From an uncultured Kineothrix sp. (GTDB lineage Bacteria > Bacillota > Clostridia > Lachnospirales > Lachnospiraceae), in the NCBI GenBank assembly GCA_910587275.1, contig CAJUMD010000035.1:1-29434 (forward strand): a stretch of DNA of 29,434 bases. The letters run 5' to 3'. The notes below the pieces were generated by a model that was not told where the DNA came from, ran no database searches, and saw only the letters and a program-made list of their open reading frames with translations. Made by a program: the position numbers and the translations under genes. Positions 17,910 to 24,998 of the stretch are shown one piece after another; within the stretch, counting starts at the first letter, position 1, and each line of letters starts with the position of its first letter.

Positions 17910-18305
17910 ATGAATATTGCACTGATTGCACACGATGCCAAGAAAAAGCTGATGCAGAATTTCTGTATCGCGTACAAAGGGATTCTGAGCAAAAACGCGC
18001 TGTATGCCACGGGGACAACGGGACGGCTGATTGAGGAAGTAACCAACTTAAGCATTTACAAATACCTTGCCGGACATTTGGGGGGCGAACAGCAGTTATG
18101 TGCGCAGATTGAGGCCAACGACATTGACCTTGTGATTTTTTTACAGGACCCGCAGGCGCCGAAATCCCATGAGCCGGGCGTAAATAATGTGATGCGCCTG
18201 TGCGACATGTACAACATTCCATTGGCGACAAACCTTGCATCTGCGGAATTGCTGATTAAATCCCTGGACAGAGGAGACTTAGAGTGGCGTGAAATGTATA
18301 AATAA
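17910..18305 (+). CDS. mgsA: Methylglyoxal synthase-like protein with altered active site
   Basis: MGS converts dihydroxyacetone phosphate to methylglyoxal and phosphate. Start ATG 17910 has AGAGAGGG 8 nt upstream; 131 residues, normal for short Gram-positive forms. Aligning by eye to E. coli MgsA with a constant offset of 11, H8-D9 correspond to H19-D20, the phosphate-binding ATGTTG is present, and D80 and H87 correspond to D91 and H98. However the catalytic-base Asp71 (in GGDQQ) is Glu60 (GGEQQ), and Asp101 is Gly90 (HEPG). Both changes were read from the DNA (codons 18087-18089 and 18177-18179). It may be a low-activity or regulatory paralogue. It sits between rodA and the carboxypeptidase gene, which it overlaps by 17 bp. 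Confidence 0.87.
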   Translation: MNIALIAHDAKKKLMQNFCIAYKGILSKNALYATGTTGRLIEEVTNLSIYKYLAGHLGGEQQLCAQIEANDIDLVIFLQDPQAPKSHEPGVNNVMRLCDMYNIPLATNLASAELLIKSLDRGDLEWREMYK

Positions 18306-19296
18306 GATTTACAACCAAAAGAAAAGAATAGGTATGCTCGGTACAGCCATGATTTTAACCGCTGCGCTTTTTACGGGCTGCGGCGGCAAATCCTTTGATA
18401 TGGCGTATTCACCGGACTATCCGGTCAGCAGTTTCCGTATGGATTCCCCGTCGGAAAGCGTCGACATGGCGGAACCCTTCGCCATGGATTTATGCGTGGT
18501 GGACAAGGATGTCACGGCGGGAACCGATGTGGACATGTCGCAGACAGAGGCGGCAGGACTTTTCTGCCGCGACGATAACCGGACGATTTATGCCAAAAAC
18601 GTGCACGAACAATTGGCGCCTGCAAGTTTAACCAAAATCATGACGGCGTTGGTCGCCTTAAAATACGGTTCGCCGGATGCCATGCTGACGGCATCGGCAA
18701 ACGTGAAGATTAAGGAGTCGGGTGCACAGCTTAGCGGAATCCAGGAAGGAGACCAGATGACGCTGACACAGGCGCTCCACCTGCTTTTAATTCATTCCGG
18801 CAACGATGCCGCTGTGCTGATTGCGGAAGGAGTCGGCGGTTCCGTGGAGAATTTCTGTGATATGATGAACCGGGAGGCATTGGCGCTGGGGGCGACCAAT
18901 ACTCATTTTTCCAATCCCCACGGGCTGACGGCGGAAGACCATTATGTGACGGCATATGACATGTACCTGATTTTTAACGAGGCATTGGAGTACCAGTTAA
19001 TTAACGAAATCATCCAAATGCCCAGCTATACCACCGTATACCATGACCGGGAAGGCCGGGAGAAGGAGATTTCCGTCAACAATTCCAACCAATACCTGCA
19101 GGGGACGGAAACCGTTTCGGGGGCGGTTACGGTCATCGGCGGAAAGACCGGAACTACCAAGGCGGCAGGACGGTGCCTGATTCTTCTGTCCAGGGACGCG
19201 TCGGGAAAATCCTATATTTCCGTCATTCTCCGTTCCGAAACGACGGAAACCCTCTATGGGGGCATGACGGATTTACTTGGGGAAATTAAGAATTAG
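18289..19296 (+). CDS. dacA: D-alanyl-D-alanine carboxypeptidase (serine-type, DacA/PBP5-like), lipoprotein-like
   Basis: Removes the terminal D-Ala from peptidoglycan stem pentapeptides outside the membrane. The GTG start at 18289 is supported by GAGGAG (18271-18276) and overlaps the upstream gene by 17 bp. The N-terminus is basic followed by a hydrophobic segment ending in FTGC31, a lipobox-like site (Phe at -3 is not ideal), then a disordered ~60-residue linker. The S11 peptidase domain shows S113-L-T-K116, S170-G-N172 and K286-T-G288. The C-terminus ends soon after KTG, so the PBP5 beta-rich C-terminal domain and amphipathic anchor are absent; lipidation would replace that anchor. 335 residues. 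Confidence 0.92.
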   Translation: MKCINKIYNQKKRIGMLGTAMILTAALFTGCGGKSFDMAYSPDYPVSSFRMDSPSESVDMAEPFAMDLCVVDKDVTAGTDVDMSQTEAAGLFCRDDNRTIYAKNVHEQLAPASLTKIMTALVALKYGSPDAMLTASANVKIKESGAQLSGIQEGDQMTLTQALHLLLIHSGNDAAVLIAEGVGGSVENFCDMMNREALALGATNTHFSNPHGLTAEDHYVTAYDMYLIFNEALEYQLINEIIQMPSYTTVYHDREGREKEISVNNSNQYLQGTETVSGAVTVIGGKTGTTKAAGRCLILLSRDASGKSYISVILRSETTETLYGGMTDLLGEIKN

Positions 19297-19299
19297 CAG

Positions 19300-19328
19300 T
19301 TGTTTTTTAAGGCAAGATAAACTATAAT
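19300..19328 (+). promoter_or_regulatory. Strong sigma-A-type promoter for the P-loop orphan gene
   Basis: TTGTTT (19300-19305), 17-nt spacer, perfect TATAAT (19323-19328). It lies directly after the dacA stop and ~49 nt before the ATG at 19377, with AGGAGGG just upstream of that start. It separates this gene from the envelope operon. Confidence 0.75.
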
Positions 19329-19376
19329 GGAACTAGGTCGTTTTCCAGACCGAATTTACTTTAGGAGGGTTCACCA

Positions 19377-19796
19377 ATGGTTCAATTAATCGCAGGTAAA
19401 AAAGGAAAAGGCAAGACAAAACATTTATTGGACAAGGTAAATGCAGAAGTAAAGACCGCATCGGGTAACATTACATACCTGGACAAAAGCACGAAGCATA
19501 TGTTTGAACTGAACAACAAAGTAAGGCTGATTAATGTGGCGGACTACATGATCACCAACAGCGACGAATTTTTGGGATTTATCTGCGGAATCATTTCGCA
19601 GGATCACGATTTGCAGCAGATGTATTTTGACAGCTTTTTGGAAATTGCCTGCATGGAAGGCGGGGACATATCTCCCGTAGTGGAGAAATTGGAGAAAATA
19701 GGGGAATCCTTCGGTATTGATTTCATTTTGAGCGTTTCCCTTGACGAATCGGAACTGCCGGACGGATTAAAATCGAAAATTATGGTATCTCTTTAA
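19377..19796 (+). CDS. Conserved small P-loop protein of unknown function
   Basis: Not assigned to a characterised family. The 139-residue protein starts almost directly at a Walker A motif: G7-K-K-G-K-G-K13-T14 within MVQLIAGKKGKGKTK. A short strand (GNITYLD), a middle region with NVADYM and a helical section (FLGFICGIISQDHDLQQMYF), and a final IDFILSVSLDESELP strand are consistent with a compact Rossmann-like NTPase core. No obvious Walker B with a paired acidic catalytic residue was identified. It has its own promoter and AGGAGGG ribosome site. Similar short proteins in this neighbourhood are sometimes labelled PilT-like in databases, but pilus function is not supported by anything seen here. 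Its position next to wall and division genes suggests, but does not prove, an envelope role. Confidence 0.8.
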   Translation: MVQLIAGKKGKGKTKHLLDKVNAEVKTASGNITYLDKSTKHMFELNNKVRLINVADYMITNSDEFLGFICGIISQDHDLQQMYFDSFLEIACMEGGDISPVVEKLEKIGESFGIDFILSVSLDESELPDGLKSKIMVSL

Positions 19797-19873
19797 AAAC
19801 GGCTCCGGGCAGCATTTTCCCCGGTACGGCGGTAAGTAAAGGATGAAAGACAAGATAAAAAGGTTCCTAAGAA

Positions 19874-19904
19874 AAAGACCTCGGAGACAGACGGGGTCTT
19901 TCTT
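19874..19904 (+). terminator. Probable rho-independent terminator after the P-loop gene
   Basis: Inverted repeat AAAGACCTC (19874-19882) and GGGGTCTTT (19893-19901) with one G-T wobble and a 10-nt loop, followed by CTTA. The downstream U-tract is short, so termination may be partial. Confidence 0.6.
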
Positions 19905-19957
19905 ATGATATACGCCAGGCAGCGCATGGAACACGGCGGGCGGGGGAATGGCAGGAC

Positions 19958-19963
19958 AGGAGG
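19958..19963 (+). promoter_or_regulatory. Ribosome binding site supporting a TTG start
   Basis: Perfect AGGAGG, 9 nt before the TTG at 19973. No ATG or GTG is as well placed, so the HlyD-like protein very probably starts at this TTG. Confidence 0.7.
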
Positions 19964-19972
19964 CTTCCGGTA

Positions 19973-21370
19973 TTGGCAAACCAAAATCCCAATAAGATAA
20001 CAAAATACAGAAAACCGTTGAACCTCAATATCGGTATGATTATCTTTGCGGTGATTTTTATTTACATTGTCATCTGTGTATTCATGTATTTCACCGCAAG
20101 GCACATCGTCTGGTACCAGGTGATGGCGGGATCCCTGTCCACCAACAATATTTACAAGGCGGTGGCGCTCAGGTCTGAAACCATCGTGGAGGCAACGGAC
20201 GCGGGCTATGTCAATTATTTCGCCAGAGAAGGCTCCAAAGTCGCCGTGGGGGATTTGGTTTATGCCGTGGACGAATCCGGCAAACTGGCGGATTACATGA
20301 ATGCGGATGCCGCAGGGGAAAACACGCTGTCCGAAACGGATTTGAACGAGCTGCGGTCGGAAATCGTCGGTTTCGCCAACAGTTTTGACAGCAGCAATTT
20401 TTCCACCGTATATGATTTTAAGTATGACATGGAAGGAATGGTCTTGAAACTTTCCAATTACAGCATTATGGAAAGCATAGACTCCATACAGGTATCGGGG
20501 CTTGCCGGTCTGGTCAAACAGTGTACTTCCCCCATGGCAGGAATCGTCGTCTATTCCATGGACGGCTATGAGGAATTAAAACTGGAAGACATGACGGCGG
20601 AAAAAATGGACCCGAAAAATTACGAGAAAACACCGCTCCTTGGCAATGCCCTGGTTGCCGCCGGAAGCCCGGTTTATAAGCTGTCTACCAGTGAAGACTG
20701 GTCGCTGGTCATTCAGGTGGACAAGGACAGGGAAGAACAACTGTTAAAGGCGGAATACGTGAAAGTGCGTTTTTTAAAGAACCAGGAAACTTCCTGGGGG
20801 CTGGTGGAATCCTTTACAAACGCGGACGGCGATATTTTCGTGAAACTGACGTTTACCAACTCCATGATTACGTTCTGTAACGACCGTTTCGTGGACATTG
20901 AACTGATTCTGGATGACGAAACGGGACTTAAGATTCCCAATTCCTCCGTCGTGGAAAAGGACTTCTTCCTGATTCCGAAAGCCTATGTGACGAAGGGGGG
21001 AAACAGCGGGAAGGAAGGCGTCATGCGGGAAGTTTACGGTGAAGACGGAACGGCTTCGACGGAATTTGTGGAAACCACGATTTACAACGAAACGGACGAA
21101 GAATATTACGTCGATGATTCCACACTGCGGATTGGTGATTATCTGGTAAAACCGGAAACCATGGAAAAATATGCGGTCAGCAAAATGGACAGTCTGATAG
21201 GGGTTTACAACATTAATAAAGGCTATGCGGACTTCAAACAGGTCAATATCCTCTATAACAATGAAGAATATTCCATCGTACAGTCCAATACGGCATACGG
21301 GTTGAATGTATACGATTACATTGTACTGGATGCTTCCACGGTCAGCGAGGATGAATTGATTTACGAATAA
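19973..21370 (+). CDS. HlyD-like single-pass membrane protein, orphan
   Basis: A 465-residue protein with a short basic N-terminal tail, one transmembrane helix at about residues 20-42 (IGMIIFAVIFIYIVICVFMY), and a large, mostly polar extracytoplasmic part. The VEATDAGYVNYFAREGSKVAVGD segment near residue 75 and the SPMAGIVVYSMDGYE segment near 180 resemble the two halves of a barrel-sandwich (biotinyl/lipoyl-like) hybrid domain seen in HlyD-type adaptors, and the C-terminal half is beta-rich. No ABC or RND exporter gene lies nearby, so a transport-adaptor role is doubtful. It lies upstream of the yggS and sepF genes, which suggests an envelope or division function. Start is a TTG with a perfect AGGAGG. 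Function unknown. Confidence 0.8.
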   Translation: MANQNPNKITKYRKPLNLNIGMIIFAVIFIYIVICVFMYFTARHIVWYQVMAGSLSTNNIYKAVALRSETIVEATDAGYVNYFAREGSKVAVGDLVYAVDESGKLADYMNADAAGENTLSETDLNELRSEIVGFANSFDSSNFSTVYDFKYDMEGMVLKLSNYSIMESIDSIQVSGLAGLVKQCTSPMAGIVVYSMDGYEELKLEDMTAEKMDPKNYEKTPLLGNALVAAGSPVYKLSTSEDWSLVIQVDKDREEQLLKAEYVKVRFLKNQETSWGLVESFTNADGDIFVKLTFTNSMITFCNDRFVDIELILDDETGLKIPNSSVVEKDFFLIPKAYVTKGGNSGKEGVMREVYGEDGTASTEFVETTIYNETDEEYYVDDSTLRIGDYLVKPETMEKYAVSKMDSLIGVYNINKGYADFKQVNILYNNEEYSIVQSNTAYGLNVYDYIVLDASTVSEDELIYE

Positions 21371-21463
21371 TCCTGCGCGAGGCGGTGCCGCAAAAATATG
21401 ACCGGGAAATGGTAATGAAAGAAACGGTAATTTATGGAATATAAATGTCCGGAAAGGAAAGAA

Positions 21464-21508
21464 TGGAATGAGTGGAATAGGTGAGATGGATGGAATGGGT
21501 GGAATTAA
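21464..21508 (+). repeat. Degenerate 9-bp tandem repeat (five units) at the yggS 5' end
   Basis: Units beginning at 21464, 21473, 21482, 21491 and 21500 follow a TGGAATGRG pattern (the third unit is the most degenerate). The period of nine bases keeps the reading frame and encodes a repeated hydrophobic-x-Gly tripeptide. It overlaps the annotated start at 21468 and includes other in-frame ATG codons at 21486 and 21495. Confidence 0.7.
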
Positions 21509-22217
21509 AATGGAAACAACCGGAATCCGTGAAAATATCTGCCAAGTCAACGGGCGAATCCGCAAGGCATGTGCCGTATCCGGCAGGAAAGAAAGCGACG
21601 TTACGTTAATTGCCGTCAGCAAGACAAAACCCCTTTCCATGCTGCAGGAAGCCTATGCGTGCGGCTGCCGCCATTTCGGGGAAAACAAGGTGCAGGAGCT
21701 GGTGGAAAAGTACGACCAAATGCCAAAGGACGTCAAATGGCATATGATTGGGCATCTCCAGCGCAATAAGGTGAAATATATCGTGGATAAGGTCTGTCTC
21801 ATCCACAGCGTGGATTCCCTGCGGCTGGCAGAGGAAATCAGCAAAGAAGCGGGAAAGAAAGGCGTAACCGCCCATATTCTCGTGGAGGTCAATATTGCGG
21901 CAGAGGAAACCAAGTTCGGTACGGCGTGGGAAGAAGCCGTACAACTGGTCAAAAGTATTGCCGCCTTGCCGTCGGTCCGGATAAAAGGACTGATGACCAT
22001 TGCGCCTTATGTGGAAAATCCTGAAAAAAACAGGGAATACTTTGCAGACTTGTATGATTTATCTGTTGACATAATGCGGGAAAACATTGATAATATTAAC
22101 ATGGACGTTTTGTCGATGGGTATGACCGGGGATTATGAAGTAGCCATAGAAGAAGGGGCTACTTATGTCCGTGTGGGCACCGGAATCTTCGGCGAAAGGC
22201 ATTATGGCGCAGTTTAG
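21468..22217 (+). CDS. yggS: YggS/PLPBP-family pyridoxal phosphate homeostasis protein
   Basis: PLP-binding protein with an alanine-racemase-like TIM barrel; involved in vitamin B6 and amino-acid homeostasis, with no defined catalytic reaction. The PLP lysine is K52 in LIAVSKTKP. Other signatures are HFGENKVQEL, WHMIGHLQRNK, and the MGMTGDYEVAIEEGATYVRVGTGIFG C-terminal stretch split across the phosphate-binding site. From the ATG at 21468 it has 249 residues, slightly long; the first ~14 are encoded by a tandem repeat and have no counterpart in the family, so the ATG at 21510 (MET...) may be the real start, although AAGGAAAG favours 21468. In Firmicutes yggS usually precedes sepF, as here. 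Confidence 0.94.
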   Translation: MSGIGEMDGMGGIKMETTGIRENICQVNGRIRKACAVSGRKESDVTLIAVSKTKPLSMLQEAYACGCRHFGENKVQELVEKYDQMPKDVKWHMIGHLQRNKVKYIVDKVCLIHSVDSLRLAEEISKEAGKKGVTAHILVEVNIAAEETKFGTAWEEAVQLVKSIAALPSVRIKGLMTIAPYVENPEKNREYFADLYDLSVDIMRENIDNINMDVLSMGMTGDYEVAIEEGATYVRVGTGIFGERHYGAV

Positions 22218-22250
22218 CACAACCGTTTGAGTAAGGAGACAAGTAAAAGA

Positions 22251-22748
22251 ATGGGTGTAATGGATAAATTTTTGAATTATATGAAGTTAAACGATGAAGA
22301 CGAATACTATGACGACGATTATTATGATGAGCCGGATGCCCCCCAGCCCCAGCCGAAGAAAATGACAACCGTCAAGGAAGAACTGGCGGGAGCAGAGGAA
22401 CCGGCAAAGAAGACCACACCGAAAATCACCCCCATGACCAGGCAGCCCCGGAAACTGACGGGAGCCGGAATGGAAGTATGTGTCATCCGTCCGACGTCCG
22501 TGGAAGACGGGCGGGAGATTACGGAAACGCTCCTTGCCAACCGCACCGTGGTCTTAAACCTGGAAGGACTGGATGTGGACGTGGCACAGAGAATCATCGA
22601 TTTTACATCGGGTTCCTGTTTCGCCATCAGCGGAAACCTTCAGAAGATATCCCATTACATATTCATAATTACACCGGCAAGCGTGGATATTTCCGGCGAT
22701 TTTCAGGAACTGATTTCCGGCGCTTTTGATGTACCGATTAACAAGTGA
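22251..22748 (+). CDS. sepF: Cell division protein SepF
   Basis: Membrane anchor and bundler of FtsZ filaments. The start ATG at 22251 is preceded by AGGAG (22234-22238); a second ATG at 22260 is possible. The N-terminus (MGVMDKFLNYMKL) fits the amphipathic membrane-targeting helix, followed by an acidic tyrosine-rich linker and a Pro/Lys/Thr-rich linker up to about residue 70. The DUF552 core begins at EVCVIRPTSVEDGREI and contains LEGLDVDVAQRIIDFTSGS, ending near VDISGDFQ. At 165 residues it is normal for the family. A stable hairpin follows the gene. Confidence 0.95.
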   Translation: MGVMDKFLNYMKLNDEDEYYDDDYYDEPDAPQPQPKKMTTVKEELAGAEEPAKKTTPKITPMTRQPRKLTGAGMEVCVIRPTSVEDGREITETLLANRTVVLNLEGLDVDVAQRIIDFTSGSCFAISGNLQKISHYIFIITPASVDISGDFQELISGAFDVPINK

Positions 22749-22776
22749 TAACAGAAAAGACACACGAGGACTGCAG

Positions 22777-22803
22777 AAACTTCCCGCTCCGGGAAGTTTT
22801 AAT
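22777..22803 (+). terminator. Hairpin between sepF and aroB (terminator or attenuator)
   Basis: Perfect 10-bp stem: AAACTTCCCG (22777-22786) and CGGGAAGTTT (22790-22799) with a 3-nt loop, followed by a short T/A-rich tail (TTAATT). The run of T is short. It lies 37 nt before the aroB start, so it can end sepF transcripts or limit read-through into aroB. Confidence 0.65.
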
Positions 22804-22824
22804 TATGCACAGGACAAACAAAAC

Positions 22825-22832
22825 AGAGGAGG
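22825..22832 (+). promoter_or_regulatory. Ribosome binding site fixing the aroB start
   Basis: AGAGGAGG, 8 nt before the ATG at 22841. The frame is open upstream to 22745, but that part covers the hairpin after sepF and does not resemble AroB. Confidence 0.8.
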
Positions 22833-22840
22833 ATTTTCTG

Positions 22841-23965
22841 ATGGCACAAAGATTAACCATCCAATATGACAAAAAACCATGCTACGATATCGTGTTTTCC
22901 CAAAGTTTTGAAGGATTGGGGGAAGAACTGGCAGAGCTAAACCTCTCCGGTCCGTGTCTTGCGGAGCGGAAAATCTGCATCCTTACGGATTCCACGGTAG
23001 AAACGCTGTATGCCCAGGCTGTTCTTGGACAACTGGAAGGAAAATGCAAAAAGGCAGTTGTTTTTTCTTTTCCCGCAGGGGAGCAAAGCAAAACGTTGGA
23101 TACCGTAAAGGAAGCCTATACGTTCCTGATTCGGGAAGGCTTTGACCGGAAAGACCTGCTGCTTGCCCTTGGCGGCGGTGTGGTGGGCGACCTGACCGGA
23201 TTTACTGCAGCCACTTATCTGCGCGGTGTGGATTTCATCCAGATTCCCACCACCCTTTTGGCACAGGCGGACAGCAGCATCGGCGGAAAAACCGGCGTGG
23301 ATTTTGACGGTTATAAGAATATGGTAGGGGCCTTTTATATGCCAAAACTGGTATACACGAACGTTTCCGTGCTGAAAACGCTGGAGGAACGGCAGTATTT
23401 TTCCGGTTTTGCGGAAATTATGAAGCATGGTCTGATTAAAGACCATATTTTTTACACATGGCTGCTGGACAACATGTACGAAATCTGTGAGCGGGATCCG
23501 GCGGTACTGGAAGAAATGGTGATGAAAAGCAGTACCATTAAAAAAATGGTGGTGGAAAAAGACCCGACGGAAAAAGGGGACCGTGCACTTTTAAATTTCG
23601 GACATACCATCGGACATGCCATCGAAAAGTCAAAGAATTTTGAACTGTACCATGGGGAGTGCGTGGCGCTTGGATGCGTTGCCGCCGCCTACATTTCATG
23701 GAAGCACAATCTGCTTGGCATGGAAGAATACTATGAAATCCGGGATATGTTCGTTCCCTTTAATCTGCCCATTTCCATTGACGACATCCAACCGGAAGAA
23801 ATCCTGGCACTGACGAAATCGGACAAGAAAATGGAGGCCGGAAAAATCAAATTCATCCTGTTAAAAAAGGTAGGGAAAGCAGTGATTGACCAAACGGTGA
23901 CGGATGATGACATTTTGGGCGCCATCGGGGAAATCTATTTCAGCGATGAGGATAAGGCGGAGTAA
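22841..23965 (+). CDS. aroB: 3-dehydroquinate synthase
   Basis: NAD- and metal-dependent enzyme converting DAHP to 3-dehydroquinate, the second step of the shikimate pathway. 374 residues from the ATG at 22841. The NAD-binding GGGVVGD is at residues 111-117, followed by PTTLLAQADSSIGGKTG. Likely metal ligands are E192 (in FAEIMKHG), H255 (in FGHTIGH) and H271 (in YHGECVALG), with the expected spacing. No other shikimate gene is in the window, so aroB is separated from the rest of its pathway. It is followed after 5 nt by a pseudouridine synthase gene. Confidence 0.96.
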   Translation: MAQRLTIQYDKKPCYDIVFSQSFEGLGEELAELNLSGPCLAERKICILTDSTVETLYAQAVLGQLEGKCKKAVVFSFPAGEQSKTLDTVKEAYTFLIREGFDRKDLLLALGGGVVGDLTGFTAATYLRGVDFIQIPTTLLAQADSSIGGKTGVDFDGYKNMVGAFYMPKLVYTNVSVLKTLEERQYFSGFAEIMKHGLIKDHIFYTWLLDNMYEICERDPAVLEEMVMKSSTIKKMVVEKDPTEKGDRALLNFGHTIGHAIEKSKNFELYHGECVALGCVAAAYISWKHNLLGMEEYYEIRDMFVPFNLPISIDDIQPEEILALTKSDKKMEAGKIKFILLKKVGKAVIDQTVTDDDILGAIGEIYFSDEDKAE

Positions 23966-23970
23966 CGGAA

Positions 23971-24897
23971 ATGGAGGATAACGGCATTTATTGTTTTCAG
24001 GTGGGGGAAGACACCATGGAAAACCAAAGAATCGATAAGGTATTGGGGCTTGCCCTGCCTTCCTTATCGCGTTCTTATATCCAAAAGCTGCTAAAAGAAG
24101 GCTTGGCAGCGGTAAACGGGACAACGGTAAAACCGAATTACCGTGTAAAATGTGGGGATGATGTACGTTTGGAACTTCCTCCTGCCACGGAACCGGATAT
24201 TTTGCCGGAAGAAATGCCTTTGGATATCCTGTACGAAGACGAAGACGTGCTGGTGGTCAATAAACCGAAAGGGATGGTAGTGCACCCTGCGGCAGGACAC
24301 CCTACAGGGACACTGGTAAACGGGATTATGGCGCACTGTAAAGGAAACCTGTCCGGCATTAACGGCATCATGCGCCCCGGCATCGTCCACCGTATCGATA
24401 AGGATACCACCGGTTCCGTCATTATCTGCAAAAACGATGCCGCCCACAGCCATATCGCCGCCCAGTTAAAAGACCATTCCGTGGTCAGGCATTACCATGC
24501 CATCTGTTACGGCGTACTGGAAGAAGACGAACGAACCGTCTGTGCCCCCATCGGAAGGCATCCCACTGACAGGAAGAAGATGGCGGTAAACGAAAAGAAC
24601 GGAAAACATGCCGTAACCCATATCCGGGTGCTCAAACGGTTCCATGGCTATACGTATGTGGAATGCCGGCTGGAAACGGGACGTACCCACCAGATACGGG
24701 TTCATATGGCTTCCATCGGCCATCCGCTTTTGGGGGATACGGTATATGCCCCCGGCAGGACATCGCCTTATAAACTGGAAGGGCAGTGTCTCCATGCAAA
24801 AGTCCTTGGTTTCAGGCATCCGCGCACCGGGGAATATATTGGGACGGATGCCCCTTTACCGGAGTATTTCGTGCATTTGCTGGAGGTTTTAAAATGA
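23971..24897 (+). CDS. rluD: RluA/RluD-family 23S rRNA (or tRNA) pseudouridine synthase
   Basis: Isomerises specific uridines in structured RNA. An S4-like RNA-binding domain occupies about residues 18-75 (RIDKVLGLALPSLSRSYIQK). The catalytic domain contains VVNKPKGMVVHPAAGH and the signature HRIDKDTTG with the catalytic Asp at about residue 143, then ETGRTHQIRVHMASIGHPLLGD. The start at 23971 is kept because the preceding residues (YCFQVGEDT) align with the usual N-terminal strand. At 308 residues it is typical. The specific target (RluD-type sites 1911/1915/1917 or others) cannot be told from sequence alone. Confidence 0.9.
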   Translation: MEDNGIYCFQVGEDTMENQRIDKVLGLALPSLSRSYIQKLLKEGLAAVNGTTVKPNYRVKCGDDVRLELPPATEPDILPEEMPLDILYEDEDVLVVNKPKGMVVHPAAGHPTGTLVNGIMAHCKGNLSGINGIMRPGIVHRIDKDTTGSVIICKNDAAHSHIAAQLKDHSVVRHYHAICYGVLEEDERTVCAPIGRHPTDRKKMAVNEKNGKHAVTHIRVLKRFHGYTYVECRLETGRTHQIRVHMASIGHPLLGDTVYAPGRTSPYKLEGQCLHAKVLGFRHPRTGEYIGTDAPLPEYFVHLLEVLK

Positions 24898-24904
24898 TAA
24901 GTTA

Positions 24905-24933
24905 TTGAAATATCTGCGTATTTTTTATATAAT
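24905..24933 (+). promoter_or_regulatory. Strong sigma-A-type promoter
   Basis: TTGAAA (24905-24910), 17-nt spacer, TATAAT (24928-24933). It starts 8 nt after the pseudouridine synthase stop and drives the cytidylate kinase-like gene, whose AGGAGG ribosome site is at 24986-24991. Confidence 0.8.
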
Positions 24934-24998
24934 ATATGGTAGTGATTGCAAATAATACATCAAAAAGACTAAAATGCAGAGCGACAGGAGGAATTTAT

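Noticed and set aside
19334..19353. Small hairpin in the leader of the P-loop gene (GGTC...GACC)
   Set aside because: Only a 4-bp stem with an 8-nt loop; not beyond chance and no riboswitch pattern recognised.
19843..19908. Possible 21-codon basic leader peptide overlapping the terminator hairpin upstream of the HlyD-like gene
   Set aside because: The Arg/Lys-rich peptide would fit an attenuator, but the only purine-rich stretch touches the ATG with no spacing, and no alternative anti-terminator pairing was evident.
20774..21640. 288-codon open frame on the minus strand over the HlyD-like gene and the yggS start
   Set aside because: Antisense shadow crossing two well supported genes; low-complexity Ile/Phe/Pro composition and no recognisable domain.
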